Shown here in pieces: positions 1 through 9,007 of a DNA stretch of 64,000 nt. Source of the DNA: an uncultured Eubacteriales bacterium (GTDB lineage Bacteria > Bacillota > Clostridia > Lachnospirales > Lachnospiraceae); assembly GCA_900314885.1 (NCBI GenBank), contig OMWY01000009.1, positions 1-64,000 on the forward strand, given 5' to 3'. A program made the position numbers and the translations under genes. How positions within the stretch are numbered: position 1 is the stretch's first letter; every line of letters starts with the position of its first letter. Below the pieces are notes generated by a model, which saw only the letters and a list, made by a program, of their open reading frames with translations, searched no databases and was not told the DNA's origin.

Positions 1-296
1 TGTTTTGGTTGCGCCTGTGTTTCCACAAGCTACGTTCTTGAATAGGATACTCAAGCCATTTATAATCGTGCTTCGCACGAGGCTTGAGCTACGAAACAGT
101 GCTTCGCACTGTTTCAGTTCTCAAAAATTAATTGCTTTTCAAGATTGTCTCACTGTTCAGTTGTCAAAGTGTTGTCGTGCTGCGTAGCAGTACGACACTG
201 CGAATTCTCGTAGAGAATTCGTGTTCTGTTCTCTTCAAGGAAAATCAGTTTCGCTGATTTTCTTCGCTTGCTGTTTCTTCGTGAAGCAGCTTTACT
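1..296 (-). promoter_or_regulatory. Probable rRNA operon leader (16S gene expected just left of window)
   Basis: No protein gene is credible here. Read on the minus strand, the region follows a consensus promoter and contains TTTGACAACTGAACAGTG (about 151-171), which resembles the boxA-like sequence found ahead of 16S genes in Firmicutes. At least six short perfect hairpins with tight loops are packed into it (cgtgc-ttc-gcacg, cagtgc-ttc-gcactg, gtcgtgctgc..gcagtacgac, gaattctc-gtag-agaattc, aaaatcag-tttcg-ctgatttt, gctgc..gcagc). Such a leader would fold heavily and may serve antitermination or rRNA processing. The 16S gene itself is not in the window, so the assignment is inferred from promoter, boxA and position. 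Confidence 0.6.
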
Positions 297-325
297 ATTA
301 TATCACATGTTCATCCGGATGTCAA
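297..325 (-). promoter_or_regulatory. Consensus sigma-A promoter for the putative rRNA operon
   Basis: On the minus strand TTGACA (320-325) is separated by exactly 17 bases from TATAAT (297-302), a perfect consensus match. It drives leftward transcription into the hairpin-rich leader. Perfect consensus plus a long structured leader is typical of stable RNA promoters. Confidence 0.8.
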
Positions 326-383
326 GTACTTTTTTCATTTATTTTTGAAGAAAGTATTTTGATTAATCCAGGGGATAAACAAC

Positions 384-471
384 GGAGAAACAGGGATTTG
401 AACCCTGGCGCCGCTATTAACGACCTACTCCCTTTCCAGGGGAGCCCCTTCAGCCTCTTGGGTATTTCTCC
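384..471 (-). tRNA. tRNA-Ser (anticodon GGA)
   Basis: An 88-base class II tRNA. The acceptor arms GGAGAAA/TTTCTCC pair, the T arm carries GGTTCAAATCC, and the anticodon loop CTGGAAA gives GGA. There is a long variable arm, as expected for serine. It lies 36 bases downstream of the next tRNA-Ser and probably shares its promoter. No encoded CCA is seen directly after the acceptor. Confidence 0.95.
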
Positions 472-507
472 AAGCTGAATTCAGTCTTCAATATTCTATT
501 ATAAAGC

Positions 508-593
508 GGAGAAGGAGGGATTCGAACCCTCGGAGCCCTTGCGAGCTCGCTGGTTTTCAAGACCAGTTCATTAAACCACTCTGACACCTCTCC
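508..593 (-). tRNA. tRNA-Ser (anticodon TGA)
   Basis: An 86-base class II tRNA with acceptor GGAGAGG/CCTTCTCC, a T loop containing GGTTCGAATCC, a long variable arm, and anticodon loop CTTGAAA (TGA). It is the first gene of a two-tRNA-Ser transcription unit that follows ispD and precedes the rRNA promoter. Confidence 0.95.
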
Positions 594-624
594 AAGAAGT
601 GCTCTGTCTTGCGACAGCTTCATT

Positions 625-653
625 AGTATACCACAATGTTTCTGCCATGTCAA
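625..653 (-). promoter_or_regulatory. Promoter of the tRNA-Ser pair
   Basis: On the minus strand TTGACA (648-653), a 17-base spacer and TATACT (625-630) lie about 30 bases upstream of tRNA-Ser(TGA). The promoter sits in the gap just after ispD, so the tRNAs do not depend on readthrough from the protein operon. Confidence 0.75.
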
Positions 654-673
654 GCACTTTTTTGAAAAAAATC

Positions 674-1366
674 TCATTTACCATTATTTGGTAAATCTTC
701 CGGTACCGTAATCTTGATATTATCGTAGTATCCTTCTGTTATATGGCATTGCATTCTCCCAAAAAGAGAAGCCACCTCAGCATCGTCGGTTATCCCTTCA
801 TCACTCAATTCAGAGTACATCTTATCGTAAGCGTTTCTTATGTCACCAAGAGCGAATACCTGAGGAGTCTGAGCCGCCCATAAGGTCCTCCTGTCCGGGG
901 TCTCTGAAACCATACCGTCCTCTACTACTTTTATGGTATCCTTTACCGGCACTGCAAGAAGGGCAGCCTTATATTTTCTGAAATCAGTGAAGAGCTTTAT
1001 TAAGGAATCCTCCTTAACGTAGGGCCTCGCGGAATCGTGAATATATACGCACGTATCGTCATCATATCCATTTTCCGAAAGATAATGCAATGCATTCGAC
1101 ACAGACCGACACCTGGTATTACCGCTCTCGCATATTCCGATAAGCTTATGAAATGTGCCGAGTGGCAGAACATGTTCTTTTATATACTCTTCATCTGATG
1201 CCGGCGCGACAAGCAGCATATTATTTATGATAAGGCTTCTTTCAAATGTATCAAGGCTATAATAGAGCATAGGCTTACCTTTTATGTCTATGAACTGCTT
1301 TGGGAGGTCGCTCTTCATGCGGCTGCCGCGGCCGCCGGCTAAAATAATCGCTACCTTCTTCATCAT
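674..1366 (-). CDS. ispD: 2-C-methyl-D-erythritol 4-phosphate cytidylyltransferase
   Basis: Transfers CMP from CTP to MEP, the third step of the cytosolic MEP isoprenoid pathway. The 230-residue length is normal. The N-terminal nucleotide-binding loop [16 protein letters not shown] (about 10-25) holds the conserved Arg and Lys; HDSARP (about 108), [12 protein letters not shown] (about 160), ITDDAE and the C-terminal [10 protein letters not shown] are also family signatures. The start overlaps the tsaD stop by four bases (ATGA), so it is translationally coupled as last protein gene of the hom-ispD run. A fused IspF domain is absent. Confident. Confidence 0.96.
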   Translation of the reverse strand: MMKKVAIILAGGRGSRMKSDLPKQFIDIKGKPMLYYSLDTFERSLIINNMLLVAPASDEEYIKEHVLPLGTFHKLIGICESGNTRCRSVSNALHYLSENGYDDDTCVYIHDSARPYVKEDSLIKLFTDFRKYKAALLAVPVKDTIKVVEDGMVSETPDRRTLWAAQTPQVFALGDIRNAYDKMYSELSDEGITDDAEVASLFGRMQCHITEGYYDNIKITVPEDLPNNGK

Positions 1367-2373
1367 CTCTCTCCTAATTTAAGATTAGGCACAGCATTCA
1401 GATCAAGTCCCGAACGGACACCGCGCTTATAATCATAATAAGCCGCAGCTCCGATCATGGCTGCGTTATCGGTACAGAGAATCGGGTCAGGATAGTAAAG
1501 CTCATAGCCCTCTCTCTCACACGCGGCTCTCATACCTGCCCTCAGAGCGGCATTGCTCGCCACTCCTCCTGCCATCGCTATTTTCTTAAAGCCAAGCTTC
1601 TTAGCTCCTGCTATGGTGTGGCTCACAAGCACATCGACAACTGAAGCCTGGAATGAAGCAGCCACATCAGCCGGATTTATCTTCTCCCCCTTCATTTCGC
1701 ATGAATTGAGATAGTTAAGTACAGCCGACTTAAGGCCGCTGAAGCTGAAATCAAAGGGATTGTCGGCTATCTTCGCGCGTGGAAAATCTATCGCTGCCGG
1801 GTTCCCCATTTCTGAGACCTTCTGAATCTTAGGGCCACCCGGGTATCCCAGTCCTATGGCTCTCGCCACCTTGTCAAAGGCCTCTCCGGCCGCGTCATCG
1901 CGTGTAGTGCCAAGTACCTCGTATTCGCCGTAATCCCGTACTATCACAAGATTAGTATGGCCTCCCGAAACCACAAGGCACATAAAAGGCGGCTCAAGCT
2001 CCTTCGCCTGGATATAATTTGCGGAAATATGCCCCTCTATATGATGAACTCCTATGAGAGGTTTATTTGCGGCAAAGGCGATTGCTTTAGCCGCCGAAAC
2101 GCCGACAAGTAAAGCCCCGACGAGGCCGGGGCCGTATGTCACGCCTATAGCGTCTATTTCAGATAGGGTTGTGTTCGCTTTTTTGAGAGCCTCATCCACA
2201 ACCGGGATAACCGCCTTTATATGCTCTCTCGAGGCTATTTCCGGCACAACGCCGCCGTAAAGCGTGTGGATATCTATCTGTGAAGCGATAATATTTGATT
2301 TAACCTCTCTGCCATCAACAACGACCGCAGCCGCCGTCTCATCGCAGGACGATTCTATTCCAAGAATTTTCAT
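1363..2373 (-). CDS. tsaD: tRNA N6-adenosine threonylcarbamoyltransferase TsaD
   Basis: Catalytic Kae1/TsaD subunit that moves the threonylcarbamoyl group to A37 of ANN-decoding tRNAs (t6A). At 336 residues it is full length. The sequence begins with [14 protein letters not shown], has the metal-binding HHIEGH (about 110), the loops VSGGHTN and [11 protein letters not shown], and [13 protein letters not shown] near the C-terminus, all typical of the ASKHA fold. Its partners tsaB and tsaE are encoded upstream in the same run, which supports one t6A module. It overlaps both neighbouring genes by four bases. Confidence 0.97.
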   Translation of the reverse strand: MKILGIESSCDETAAAVVVDGREVKSNIIASQIDIHTLYGGVVPEIASREHIKAVIPVVDEALKKANTTLSEIDAIGVTYGPGLVGALLVGVSAAKAIAFAANKPLIGVHHIEGHISANYIQAKELEPPFMCLVVSGGHTNLVIVRDYGEYEVLGTTRDDAAGEAFDKVARAIGLGYPGGPKIQKVSEMGNPAAIDFPRAKIADNPFDFSFSGLKSAVLNYLNSCEMKGEKINPADVAASFQASVVDVLVSHTIAGAKKLGFKKIAMAGGVASNAALRAGMRAACEREGYELYYPDPILCTDNAAMIGAAAYYDYKRGVRSGLDLNAVPNLKLGER

Positions 2374-2966
2374 TGATCTCTAAAGTCCTTTGTGGTTGTC
2401 TCCCATGACAGTATTTTCCAGTGACCGTCGCCATCCTCCCTCAGGTGGAAATCCTCGAAGGTTCTCTGGTTATTTTTGGTATTCTGGGCCCGAATATAAT
2501 AGTATACGGAAATCGTGCAGAGCCTGTAGCCACCCTTTTCCTCGTACTTAGCGTCAGTGGAATCCTGAATCTCGTAATTTCCAAGGGTCTGCTTTTCCTT
2601 CTTGTACGTGAGAATCTCCTTCTTCAGGTTCTCCACGTAAGTATCATAAGGGTTGAGCTTCAACACCTCTTCATCATATATTTTTAAATTCTGCGCCGCA
2701 AGCTTCTCTATTTCCTCGTCAGACAGATCTTCGTTGTAATAGGCCTTGAGGAAACGCGTATAGTACTTCATTACTTCCTTCGGCGAGGCAGGATAGTCAT
2801 TGTCAAAATCCATATTCATTAGCTTTTCAACATCATCCGAAACCTTCGCTGTCGTGCCGGTCTCCATTTTTCGCTGTAAGGCCACGAAGCCGACAATAAT
2901 TACAGCCACGACAACAACCATCGTAACAACAGTTGATACAGTGCTAGAAGCTTTCTTACCAGCCAT
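2370..2966 (-). CDS. Membrane-anchored protein of unknown function
   Basis: A 198-residue protein with a Lys-rich start, one strong hydrophobic segment (about 13-30) and an extracytoplasmic remainder that is acidic and helical first (about 40-110) and beta-rich later ([17 protein letters not shown], then [14 protein letters not shown] at the end). The fold could be an NTF2-like or similar small sensor domain, but I cannot assign a function. I recall similar proteins (DUF6715-like) beside tsaD in Lachnospiraceae; that memory is weak evidence. It is coupled to tsaD by a four-base overlap, so it is co-expressed with t6A genes without any known link. Confidence 0.8.
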   Translation of the reverse strand: MAGKKASSTVSTVVTMVVVVAVIIVGFVALQRKMETGTTAKVSDDVEKLMNMDFDNDYPASPKEVMKYYTRFLKAYYNEDLSDEEIEKLAAQNLKIYDEEVLKLNPYDTYVENLKKEILTYKKEKQTLGNYEIQDSTDAKYEEKGGYRLCTISVYYYIRAQNTKNNQRTFEDFHLREDGDGHWKILSWETTTKDFRDQ

Positions 2967-2989
2967 ACCCGCCTCCTGTTAAATAATAA

Positions 2990-3901
2990 TTACTCTTCAC
3001 TAAACATCAGATCTATACTCTTTCCATCTTTTCCAAGGCTTATTCTCGGGAAAATGGTCCTCAGCTCGTCTATGTACTGCGGAGGATACGCCATTGACGG
3101 CGAGTAGTGGGTGAGCCACATCCTCTGTGGCCTCGCCTCAGCTCCGATTCTCGCGGCCTCCTGCATGGTCATGTGCTTCTTGTCCTTCGCCTTTCCCTCA
3201 CAGTCAGCCTCTCCGTACATGCCCTCGCAGATAAATAAATCAGCTTCCTTCGCCATCTCGGTTATGGTCTGAGTCGGCCTTGTGTCGGTTACATAGGTAA
3301 GCTTAAGTCCCTTACGTTCCGGTCCCAGAACCATTTCCGGTGTAAATCTTCCTTCAGGAGCCTCAATAGTCTCACCCTTCTGAAGCCTGTTCCAGTATTT
3401 CAATGGGACATTATTTTCATTGGCGAGCTCAGGGTGAAATTTACCAGATCGCGAAAGGGTCACCCGGTAGCCATAGCAGACTACATTGTGCTTAACTCTG
3501 AAGGCCTTTATATGAAGCCCCTTGTAATCATAGTCAAAATCTTTACCATCTATCTCTATAAACCTCAGTTCAAAGGGGAGGTCCTGAGCGATCACAAGAA
3601 GTGACCTCACCACACTCTCAAGGCCCTTCGGTCCCACTATCGTAACAGGGTCGGTCCTGTCAGAATTTCCTATAGAGAGCAAAAGCCCCGGAAGTCCCGA
3701 GATGTGGTCGCCATGAAAATGGGTTACGCAAATGAGCCCGATCGGATTCATGCTCCAGCCCTTTTTCCTTATAGCGACCTGGGTTCCCTCACCACAGTCA
3801 ATGAGCACACTCTCGCCGTTATAACGCATGAGCAGGCTCGTTAAAAATCTCCCCGGCAGTGGCATCATACCGCCAGTGCCGAGCAGGCAGACATCTAACA
3901 T
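2990..3901 (-). CDS. rnz: Ribonuclease Z
   Basis: Metallo-beta-lactamase-fold endonuclease that trims tRNA 3' trailers. Of 303 residues, the long-form bacterial RNase Z layout is clear: LIDCGEGTQVAIRKKGW near residue 34, the zinc motif THFHGDHISGLPGLL (about 60), the region around residues 140-160 that would form the flexible arm, YVTDTRP (about 205) and LTHYSP (about 265). Encoded CCA tails are absent from the tRNAs in this window, which fits a need for RNase Z processing. The start is preceded by AAAGGAAAT. Second zinc ligands are all present. Confidence 0.95.
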   Translation of the reverse strand: MLDVCLLGTGGMMPLPGRFLTSLLMRYNGESVLIDCGEGTQVAIRKKGWSMNPIGLICVTHFHGDHISGLPGLLLSIGNSDRTDPVTIVGPKGLESVVRSLLVIAQDLPFELRFIEIDGKDFDYDYKGLHIKAFRVKHNVVCYGYRVTLSRSGKFHPELANENNVPLKYWNRLQKGETIEAPEGRFTPEMVLGPERKGLKLTYVTDTRPTQTITEMAKEADLFICEGMYGEADCEGKAKDKKHMTMQEAARIGAEARPQRMWLTHYSPSMAYPPQYIDELRTIFPRISLGKDGKSIDLMFSEE

Positions 3902-3914
3902 ACAAATATTTCCT

Positions 3915-4391
3915 TTAATTTTCAGTAAGAAGAAGCGACATCATAAGCGCGTCTTCCTTCGGGTCATCGTAATAATTTTTTCTGACGCAGTCATCCTTAA
4001 AGCCCAGCGACCGGTAGAGTCCTATAGCCCTCTCGTTTGATATGCGGGCTTCAAGGTAAATATGCACTATTCCATTCGCCCTCATGGCTTCAATATATTC
4101 AGACATCAGTCTGCGACCGAAGCCGCGGCCCTGACTATCCTTTGCCACAGCGATATCAAGCACCTCAGAGTCATTCGCGATACGATCGGTTATAATAAAG
4201 CCTGACACTATTCCATTTTCACATATCACTAAGTTCGTATAATTTTCTATGAGCAGGACAGAGCCCAGCATACTTTCACTCCATGGCGAAGCAAAGCATC
4301 CATTTTCAATAACGCAGACCTTCTCGAGATCATCAAAGGTCATCTCGCGGATTTCGATGATCCCGTCACTCTTATAAGGCTCCACTTGCAA
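3915..4391 (-). CDS. rimI: Ribosomal protein S18-alanine N-acetyltransferase (RimI-type GNAT)
   Basis: A 158-residue GNAT acetyltransferase. The acetyl-CoA loop is SQGRGFGRRLM (Q/RxxGxG/A); LEARISNERAIGLYRSLGF and the C-terminal YYDDPKEDALMMSLLL are RimI hallmarks. RimI acetylates the N-terminal alanine of S18. Its start overlaps the end of tsaB by 20 bases. The order tsaE-tsaB-rimI is conserved in many Firmicutes and strengthens the assignment over a generic GNAT. Confidence 0.92.
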   Translation of the reverse strand: MQVEPYKSDGIIEIREMTFDDLEKVCVIENGCFASPWSESMLGSVLLIENYTNLVICENGIVSGFIITDRIANDSEVLDIAVAKDSQGRGFGRRLMSEYIEAMRANGIVHIYLEARISNERAIGLYRSLGFKDDCVRKNYYDDPKEDALMMSLLLTEN

Positions 4392-5091
4392 GCTTTTCCT
4401 TTCTCTCGCGCTCCGCCTGAGACATTCTCAGATATACCGGCGTAAATGAGTAAGCGTCGCAGGTCTCACCCTTATTATAATACATTTCGCCTAAAAGCGC
4501 TACTGCTCCGGCGTGCTGTTTTAGTAAATGAGGCGCCGCGTAAATATGGTCAGCCTTCAAGATCTCATCTATCTGACACCTGTAGCGAGGTACGCCATCA
4601 CCTAAGAAAATAATCCGCCTGTCGTTATATTTTTCATCAAGCTCACAGACAAGCTTTTTGACATCTATAGGCCTTTGGTCGGTAAAGGTCACAAGCTCAT
4701 CATTTTCAAATGAATAAATGGCGTTATATACCTGGTTTCTTCTTGCGTCCATAATCGGACACACGTAATCACTGCTTCCAAAAAAATTCGCCGCAAGGGC
4801 CGCCGTGGTCGGAACCGAAACTATCGGCTTATTAAGGGCATAGGCAAGTCCCTTAGCCGTAGCCGCGCCGATACGGAGTCCGGTAAATGAGCCCGGTCCT
4901 GCAGCTATAGCTATCGCGTCAATCTCAGTGAGATCCGTCTCAGTCATTTTCACGATTTCGGAGACCATAGGGAGAAGGGTCTCCGAATGGGTCTTCTTGT
5001 GCTCAATCGTATACTCGCCCGCAAGCACATAATCCCGCATAATCGCGGCGCTCGCGACAAGTCCCGAGCTGTCTATTCCTAAAATTGTCAT
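4372..5091 (-). CDS. tsaB: t6A biosynthesis scaffold protein TsaB
   Basis: Inactive paralogue of TsaD that dimerises with it and is needed for t6A formation. The 239 residues open with LGIDSSGLVASAAI, contain the conserved AIAAGPGSFTGLRIGAATAKGLA (about 62-84) and PIMDARRNQVYNAIY (about 113). The metal-binding HxxxH of TsaD is absent, as expected. Overlaps tsaE by four bases and rimI by twenty, so it sits in a tightly coupled block. Confidence 0.95.
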   Translation of the reverse strand: MTILGIDSSGLVASAAIMRDYVLAGEYTIEHKKTHSETLLPMVSEIVKMTETDLTEIDAIAIAAGPGSFTGLRIGAATAKGLAYALNKPIVSVPTTAALAANFFGSSDYVCPIMDARRNQVYNAIYSFENDELVTFTDQRPIDVKKLVCELDEKYNDRRIIFLGDGVPRYRCQIDEILKADHIYAAPHLLKQHAGAVALLGEMYYNKGETCDAYSFTPVYLRMSQAERERKEKLASGAL

Positions 5092-5519
5092 TTCCTTACC
5101 GTAATTTTCCTGTAATCAAAGCCCTTCGTAAGGTCTTTTTCTATCTTTATCCAGGTTGAGCCCTCCGGAATAATTTCTTCAACAAGCTCAGCCCACTCAA
5201 TGAGACAGATTCCGTCTCCAAAAAAGCAGTCCTCGTAGCCAATCTCATCCATTTCACTGATGTCGCCTATCCTGTAGACATCAAAATGGTAGAGGGGAAG
5301 TCTGCCCTCTGTATGCTGTTCAACTATTGTAAATGTCGGGCTAGTGACAGGCTCTTCTATGCCAAGTCCCTTCGCAAGGCCCTGGGTGAATACAGTTTTT
5401 CCTACGCCAAGGTCCCCCGAAAGGCAGATGATTTCACCTGCTGTCGCCTCTTCGCCAAACCTTTTGCCGAGGGCGAAGGTCTCAGAGCTTGAGGCTGTCT
5501 CGTAAATATTTTCCATCAT
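5088..5519 (-). CDS. tsaE: tRNA threonylcarbamoyladenosine ATPase TsaE
   Basis: Small P-loop ATPase of the t6A complex, 143 residues. Walker A is GDLGVGKTVFTQGLAKGLG (about 35-53), followed by SPTFTIVEQH and the HFDVYRI Walker B-like segment, then LIEWAE. It overlaps tex upstream and tsaB downstream by four bases each. Together with tsaB and tsaD the window supplies every t6A component except TsaC/Sua5. Confidence 0.95.
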   Translation of the reverse strand: MMENIYETASSSETFALGKRFGEEATAGEIICLSGDLGVGKTVFTQGLAKGLGIEEPVTSPTFTIVEQHTEGRLPLYHFDVYRIGDISEMDEIGYEDCFFGDGICLIEWAELVEEIIPEGSTWIKIEKDLTKGFDYRKITVRK

Positions 5520-7663
5520 TTCGCCTGCTTCATTGATAAGCTGATCCTCTTCTTAGGTATATCGACAGAAAGCACCTTAACATCAACTATATCACCGACA
5601 CTTACCACCTCAAGAGGATGCTTCACGAATTTCTTGTCTGTCAACTCAGAAATATGAACGAGGCCGTCCTGGTGAACGCCGATGTCTACAAAGGCTCCGA
5701 AATCAATGACATTTCTGACAGTTCCCTTAAGAACCATGCCCGGTTTCAGGTCCTTCATATCCATGACATCAGTCCTTAGAACAGGCTTTGGCATCTCCTC
5801 ACGGGGATCGCGGCCCGGCTTCTCGAGTTCCTTTATGATATCCTTCAAGGTGAGCTCACCTATGCCAACCTCCGCCGAAAGCTTGCCCGTATCCTTAGCA
5901 AGGAGGGAGAGGCCCGTGAGTCCACTCTTTATATCATTTTCGCTATAGCCTAGCTTATCAAGCATCTTCCTTGCGGCATCGTAGGATTCCGGGTGCACGC
6001 TTGTAGCGTCAAGAGGCTCATCGCCACCGGATATTCTCATAAATCCGGCGCACTGCTCGAAAGCTTTGGGCCCTAACTTAGCCACCTTAAGGAGCTGCTT
6101 CCTGTTTGTAAATCTTCCGTTCTCTTCACGATAAGTGACTATATTCTTGGCAATTGTCTTAGAAATGCCTGAAATATAGGAAAGAAGCGGCGCCGAGGCT
6201 GTATTCAAATCAACGCCGACCCTGTTAACGCAGTCCTCCACAACCGCGCCGAGGGCCTCTGAGAGCTTCTTCTGGTTCATATCGTGCTGGTATTGACCGA
6301 CGCCTATAGCCTGAGGTTCTATCTTAACAAGCTCGGCAAGAGGGTCCTGGAGCCTTCTCGCGATACTCGTGGCGCTTCTCTGTCCAACGTCAAATTTTGG
6401 AAATTCCTCCGTGGCGAGCTTGCTCGCCGAATAAACACTCGCGCCCGCCTCATTTACAATAACATACGAAACCGGCAGATTCATTTCCTTAATCATATCG
6501 GCTATAATCTTCTCAGACTCACGGCTCGCAGTTCCATTTCCGACTGAAATGAGTGAGATGTTATACCTCTTGATGAGGGCAGCAACTACCTTCTTGGTCT
6601 CGGCAACCTTGTTCTGAGGTTCCGTCGGAAATACAACGGTCGTATCAAGCACGCGGCCTGTCTCATCTACCACCGCAAGCTTGCAGCCGGTACGGAAGGC
6701 AGGGTCCCAGCCTAGTACACGTTTTCCCGCGATCGGAGGCTGCATGAGGAGCTGGGTCAGGTTCTGGCCGAATACCTTAATAGCCCCATCCTCCGCCTTC
6801 TCTGTGAGGTCTGACCTGATATCGCGCTCAATCGCAGGCGCTATGAGTCTGTCGTATGAATCAGTGAGGGCTGCGGTAAGCACATCATTTGTATTCGGGT
6901 TATCCTTAACTACTACCTTCTTAGTAAGGTAAGTAATAATTTTCTCCACCGGCGCTTCAACCTTAACGGTTAAGAACTTCTCCTTCTCACCGCGGTTTAT
7001 AGCAAGCACCTTGTAGCCCGCTAATTTATTTATATGATCTGTAAAATTATAGTAATTCTCGTAGACACTTTCTGCCTTCTCATCCTTGGCTGTCGAGGTA
7101 AGCTGGCCTTCCTTGACGGTAATATCCCTGATATACTTCCTGTACTCGGCATTGTCAGCGATATTCTCAGCGATTATATCGGAAGCTCCGGCTATAGCCT
7201 TTTCCGGGGTATCGATATTCTTCTCTTCATTTAAATATGCTTTCGCTTCTTCTAAAAGATTCTTATCCGTGCTCTGCAGTAAAATGATGTTCGCGAGGCC
7301 CTCGAGTCCCGCTTCCTTAGCGATTGTGGCGCGGGTCCTTCTCTTCTGCTTGTAAGGCATATATAAGTCTTCTACTGCGACAAGGGTCGTGGCTGCCTCA
7401 ATCTGCGCCTTCAATTCATCCGTAAGCTTTCCCTGCTCCTCAATCGAAGAGAGTACGGCCGCCTTGCGCTCCTCAAGCCCTCTAAGGTACTTAAGGCGCT
7501 CATCTAGATTCCTCAATATCTCATCATTAAGGGCTCCATGAGCCTCCTTACGGTATCTCGCTATGAATGGGATTGTGTTTCCCTCGTCAATAAGCTTAAT
7601 TACTGCGTCAACCTGCCATGGTTTTATAGCAAGCTCCTCGGCAAGTGTCTTGGTTATGTCCAT
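5516..7663 (-). CDS. tex: Tex-family RNA-binding transcription accessory protein
   Basis: A 715-residue cytosolic nucleic-acid-binding protein. Domain order matches Tex: N-terminal helical domain with IPFIARYRKEAHG (about 31), a YqgF/RuvX-like domain after KRVLGWDPAFRTGCKLAVVD (about 320), helix-hairpin-helix motifs around NTASAPLLSYISGISKTIA (about 490), and a C-terminal S1 domain (LKPGMVLKGTVRNVIDFGAFVDIG, about 645). Tex is linked to transcription and RNA surveillance in several bacteria; its exact role is unsettled. It overlaps tsaE by four bases and follows lysC by seven. Confidence 0.95.
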   Translation of the reverse strand: MDITKTLAEELAIKPWQVDAVIKLIDEGNTIPFIARYRKEAHGALNDEILRNLDERLKYLRGLEERKAAVLSSIEEQGKLTDELKAQIEAATTLVAVEDLYMPYKQKRRTRATIAKEAGLEGLANIILLQSTDKNLLEEAKAYLNEEKNIDTPEKAIAGASDIIAENIADNAEYRKYIRDITVKEGQLTSTAKDEKAESVYENYYNFTDHINKLAGYKVLAINRGEKEKFLTVKVEAPVEKIITYLTKKVVVKDNPNTNDVLTAALTDSYDRLIAPAIERDIRSDLTEKAEDGAIKVFGQNLTQLLMQPPIAGKRVLGWDPAFRTGCKLAVVDETGRVLDTTVVFPTEPQNKVAETKKVVAALIKRYNISLISVGNGTASRESEKIIADMIKEMNLPVSYVIVNEAGASVYSASKLATEEFPKFDVGQRSATSIARRLQDPLAELVKIEPQAIGVGQYQHDMNQKKLSEALGAVVEDCVNRVGVDLNTASAPLLSYISGISKTIAKNIVTYREENGRFTNRKQLLKVAKLGPKAFEQCAGFMRISGGDEPLDATSVHPESYDAARKMLDKLGYSENDIKSGLTGLSLLAKDTGKLSAEVGIGELTLKDIIKELEKPGRDPREEMPKPVLRTDVMDMKDLKPGMVLKGTVRNVIDFGAFVDIGVHQDGLVHISELTDKKFVKHPLEVVSVGDIVDVKVLSVDIPKKRISLSMKQAK

Positions 7664-7670
7664 CTTTTCC

Positions 7671-8990
7671 TCACATCTGTGTCAATACAAAAATATTATA
7701 AATAGCGTTTATCGCCTTTTCGAAGTCAGAATTGGCTACTCCGACAATGATATTTAACTCACTTGAGCCCTGATCAATCATCCTGATATTGATATGGGCA
7801 TGGGCAAGGGCCGAGAAAATCCTCCCCGCAGTGCCATGAGCGTTCTTCATACCGCGACCAACGATAGCAATAAGGGCAAGGTCACTCTCTATATCAATGG
7901 TATCAGGCTTCGCAAGCCTGTGAATAGCCGATATTACCTGCTGTTCATGTGGAATAAAGGCCTTCTGTTCGACAAAAATTGTCATCGTGTCAATACCCGA
8001 AGGCATATGCTCGAATGAAAGATTACTCTCTTCAAATGCCTGGAGAACCTTCCTTCCGAAGCCAACCTCAGAGTTCATCATGTCCTTATCTATATTTATG
8101 GAGCAGAAGCCCTTTTTACCTGCTATTCCGGTTATCGTATACTTAGATTTCTTACCGGTGCTCTCAACAATCCAGCTGCCCGGGTCATCAGGACAGTTAG
8201 TATTCCTTATATTTACAGGTATTCCCTCTATACGGACAGGGAAAATAGCGTCCTCGTGAAGGACTGACGCGCCCATATATGAGAGCTCACGGAGTTCACG
8301 ATACGTGATTGTTTCGATAGGAACAGGGTCCTTTACAATCCTAGGGTCTGCCACAAGGAATCCGGATACATCGGTCCAGTTCTCATAGATATCGGCGTGA
8401 ACTGCCCTCGCCACAAGTGAGCCCGTTATATCGGAGCCACCTCTTGAAAATGTTTTGACGTTTCCGTTTGCGTCGCTTCCATAGAAGCCCGGGATAACGG
8501 CAGTTTCGAGCTTCGCGAGGGTCTTACCTAGCTTCTCATTTGTCTTATCAGCGTCGAATTCACCTTCCTTGTCGAAGAAAACGACACTTGCGGCGTCAAC
8601 AAAAGTAAAGCCCAGATAAGCCGCCATGAGCTTGCCGTTAAGGAATTCTCCGCGACTTGCGGCATAATCCTTACCGATGTGGGCCTTAAAATTCTTCTCT
8701 ATTTCTTCGAAGTCCTTATCAAGAGAAATATTCAGGGAAAGACCCTTTATTATCTCGCTGTAACGATTCTTAATAAGGCCGAATTCATTCGAAAAATCGG
8801 CGTCTACCTCAGCCTTTGAATAACAGGCATAGAGAAGGTCTGTGACCTTGGTATCACCGGAATATCTTCTTCCCGGAGCTGACGGGACAACGTAACGGCG
8901 GGACTTGTCGGCCTTTATTATATTTCCTACTTTTGTAAACTGAGCGGCATCCGCAAGTGAGCTTCCGCCGAATTTTACTACCTTTAACAT
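7671..8990 (-). CDS. lysC: Aspartate kinase (lysC-type)
   Basis: Phosphorylates aspartate at the entry to the lysine, threonine and methionine pathways. The 439 residues begin with the kinase signature VVKFGGSSLAD; SRGEFLNGKLMAAYL (about 112) and the FSRGGSDITGSLVARAV loop (about 181) complete the catalytic domain. Two ACT domains follow (about 290-439; GIAGKKGFCSINID and LIAIVGRGMKNAHGTAGRIF), implying end-product feedback. It starts 17 bases after hom, so both flux-controlling enzymes are made together. I see no lysine riboswitch or T-box in front. Confidence 0.95.
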   Translation of the reverse strand: MLKVVKFGGSSLADAAQFTKVGNIIKADKSRRYVVPSAPGRRYSGDTKVTDLLYACYSKAEVDADFSNEFGLIKNRYSEIIKGLSLNISLDKDFEEIEKNFKAHIGKDYAASRGEFLNGKLMAAYLGFTFVDAASVVFFDKEGEFDADKTNEKLGKTLAKLETAVIPGFYGSDANGNVKTFSRGGSDITGSLVARAVHADIYENWTDVSGFLVADPRIVKDPVPIETITYRELRELSYMGASVLHEDAIFPVRIEGIPVNIRNTNCPDDPGSWIVESTGKKSKYTITGIAGKKGFCSINIDKDMMNSEVGFGRKVLQAFEESNLSFEHMPSGIDTMTIFVEQKAFIPHEQQVISAIHRLAKPDTIDIESDLALIAIVGRGMKNAHGTAGRIFSALAHAHINIRMIDQGSSELNIIVGVANSDFEKAINAIYNIFVLTQM

Positions 8991-9007
8991 TTGCTCTCTC
9001 TTCCTTT

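Noticed and set aside
5..478. Two short plus-strand frames at the left edge
   Set aside because: They cover the rRNA-type leader, its promoter and tRNA-Ser(GGA) on the opposite strand; no coding signal.
450..677. 75-residue minus-strand open frame
   Set aside because: It runs through tRNA-Ser(TGA) and its promoter; the sequence is explained by the tRNA.
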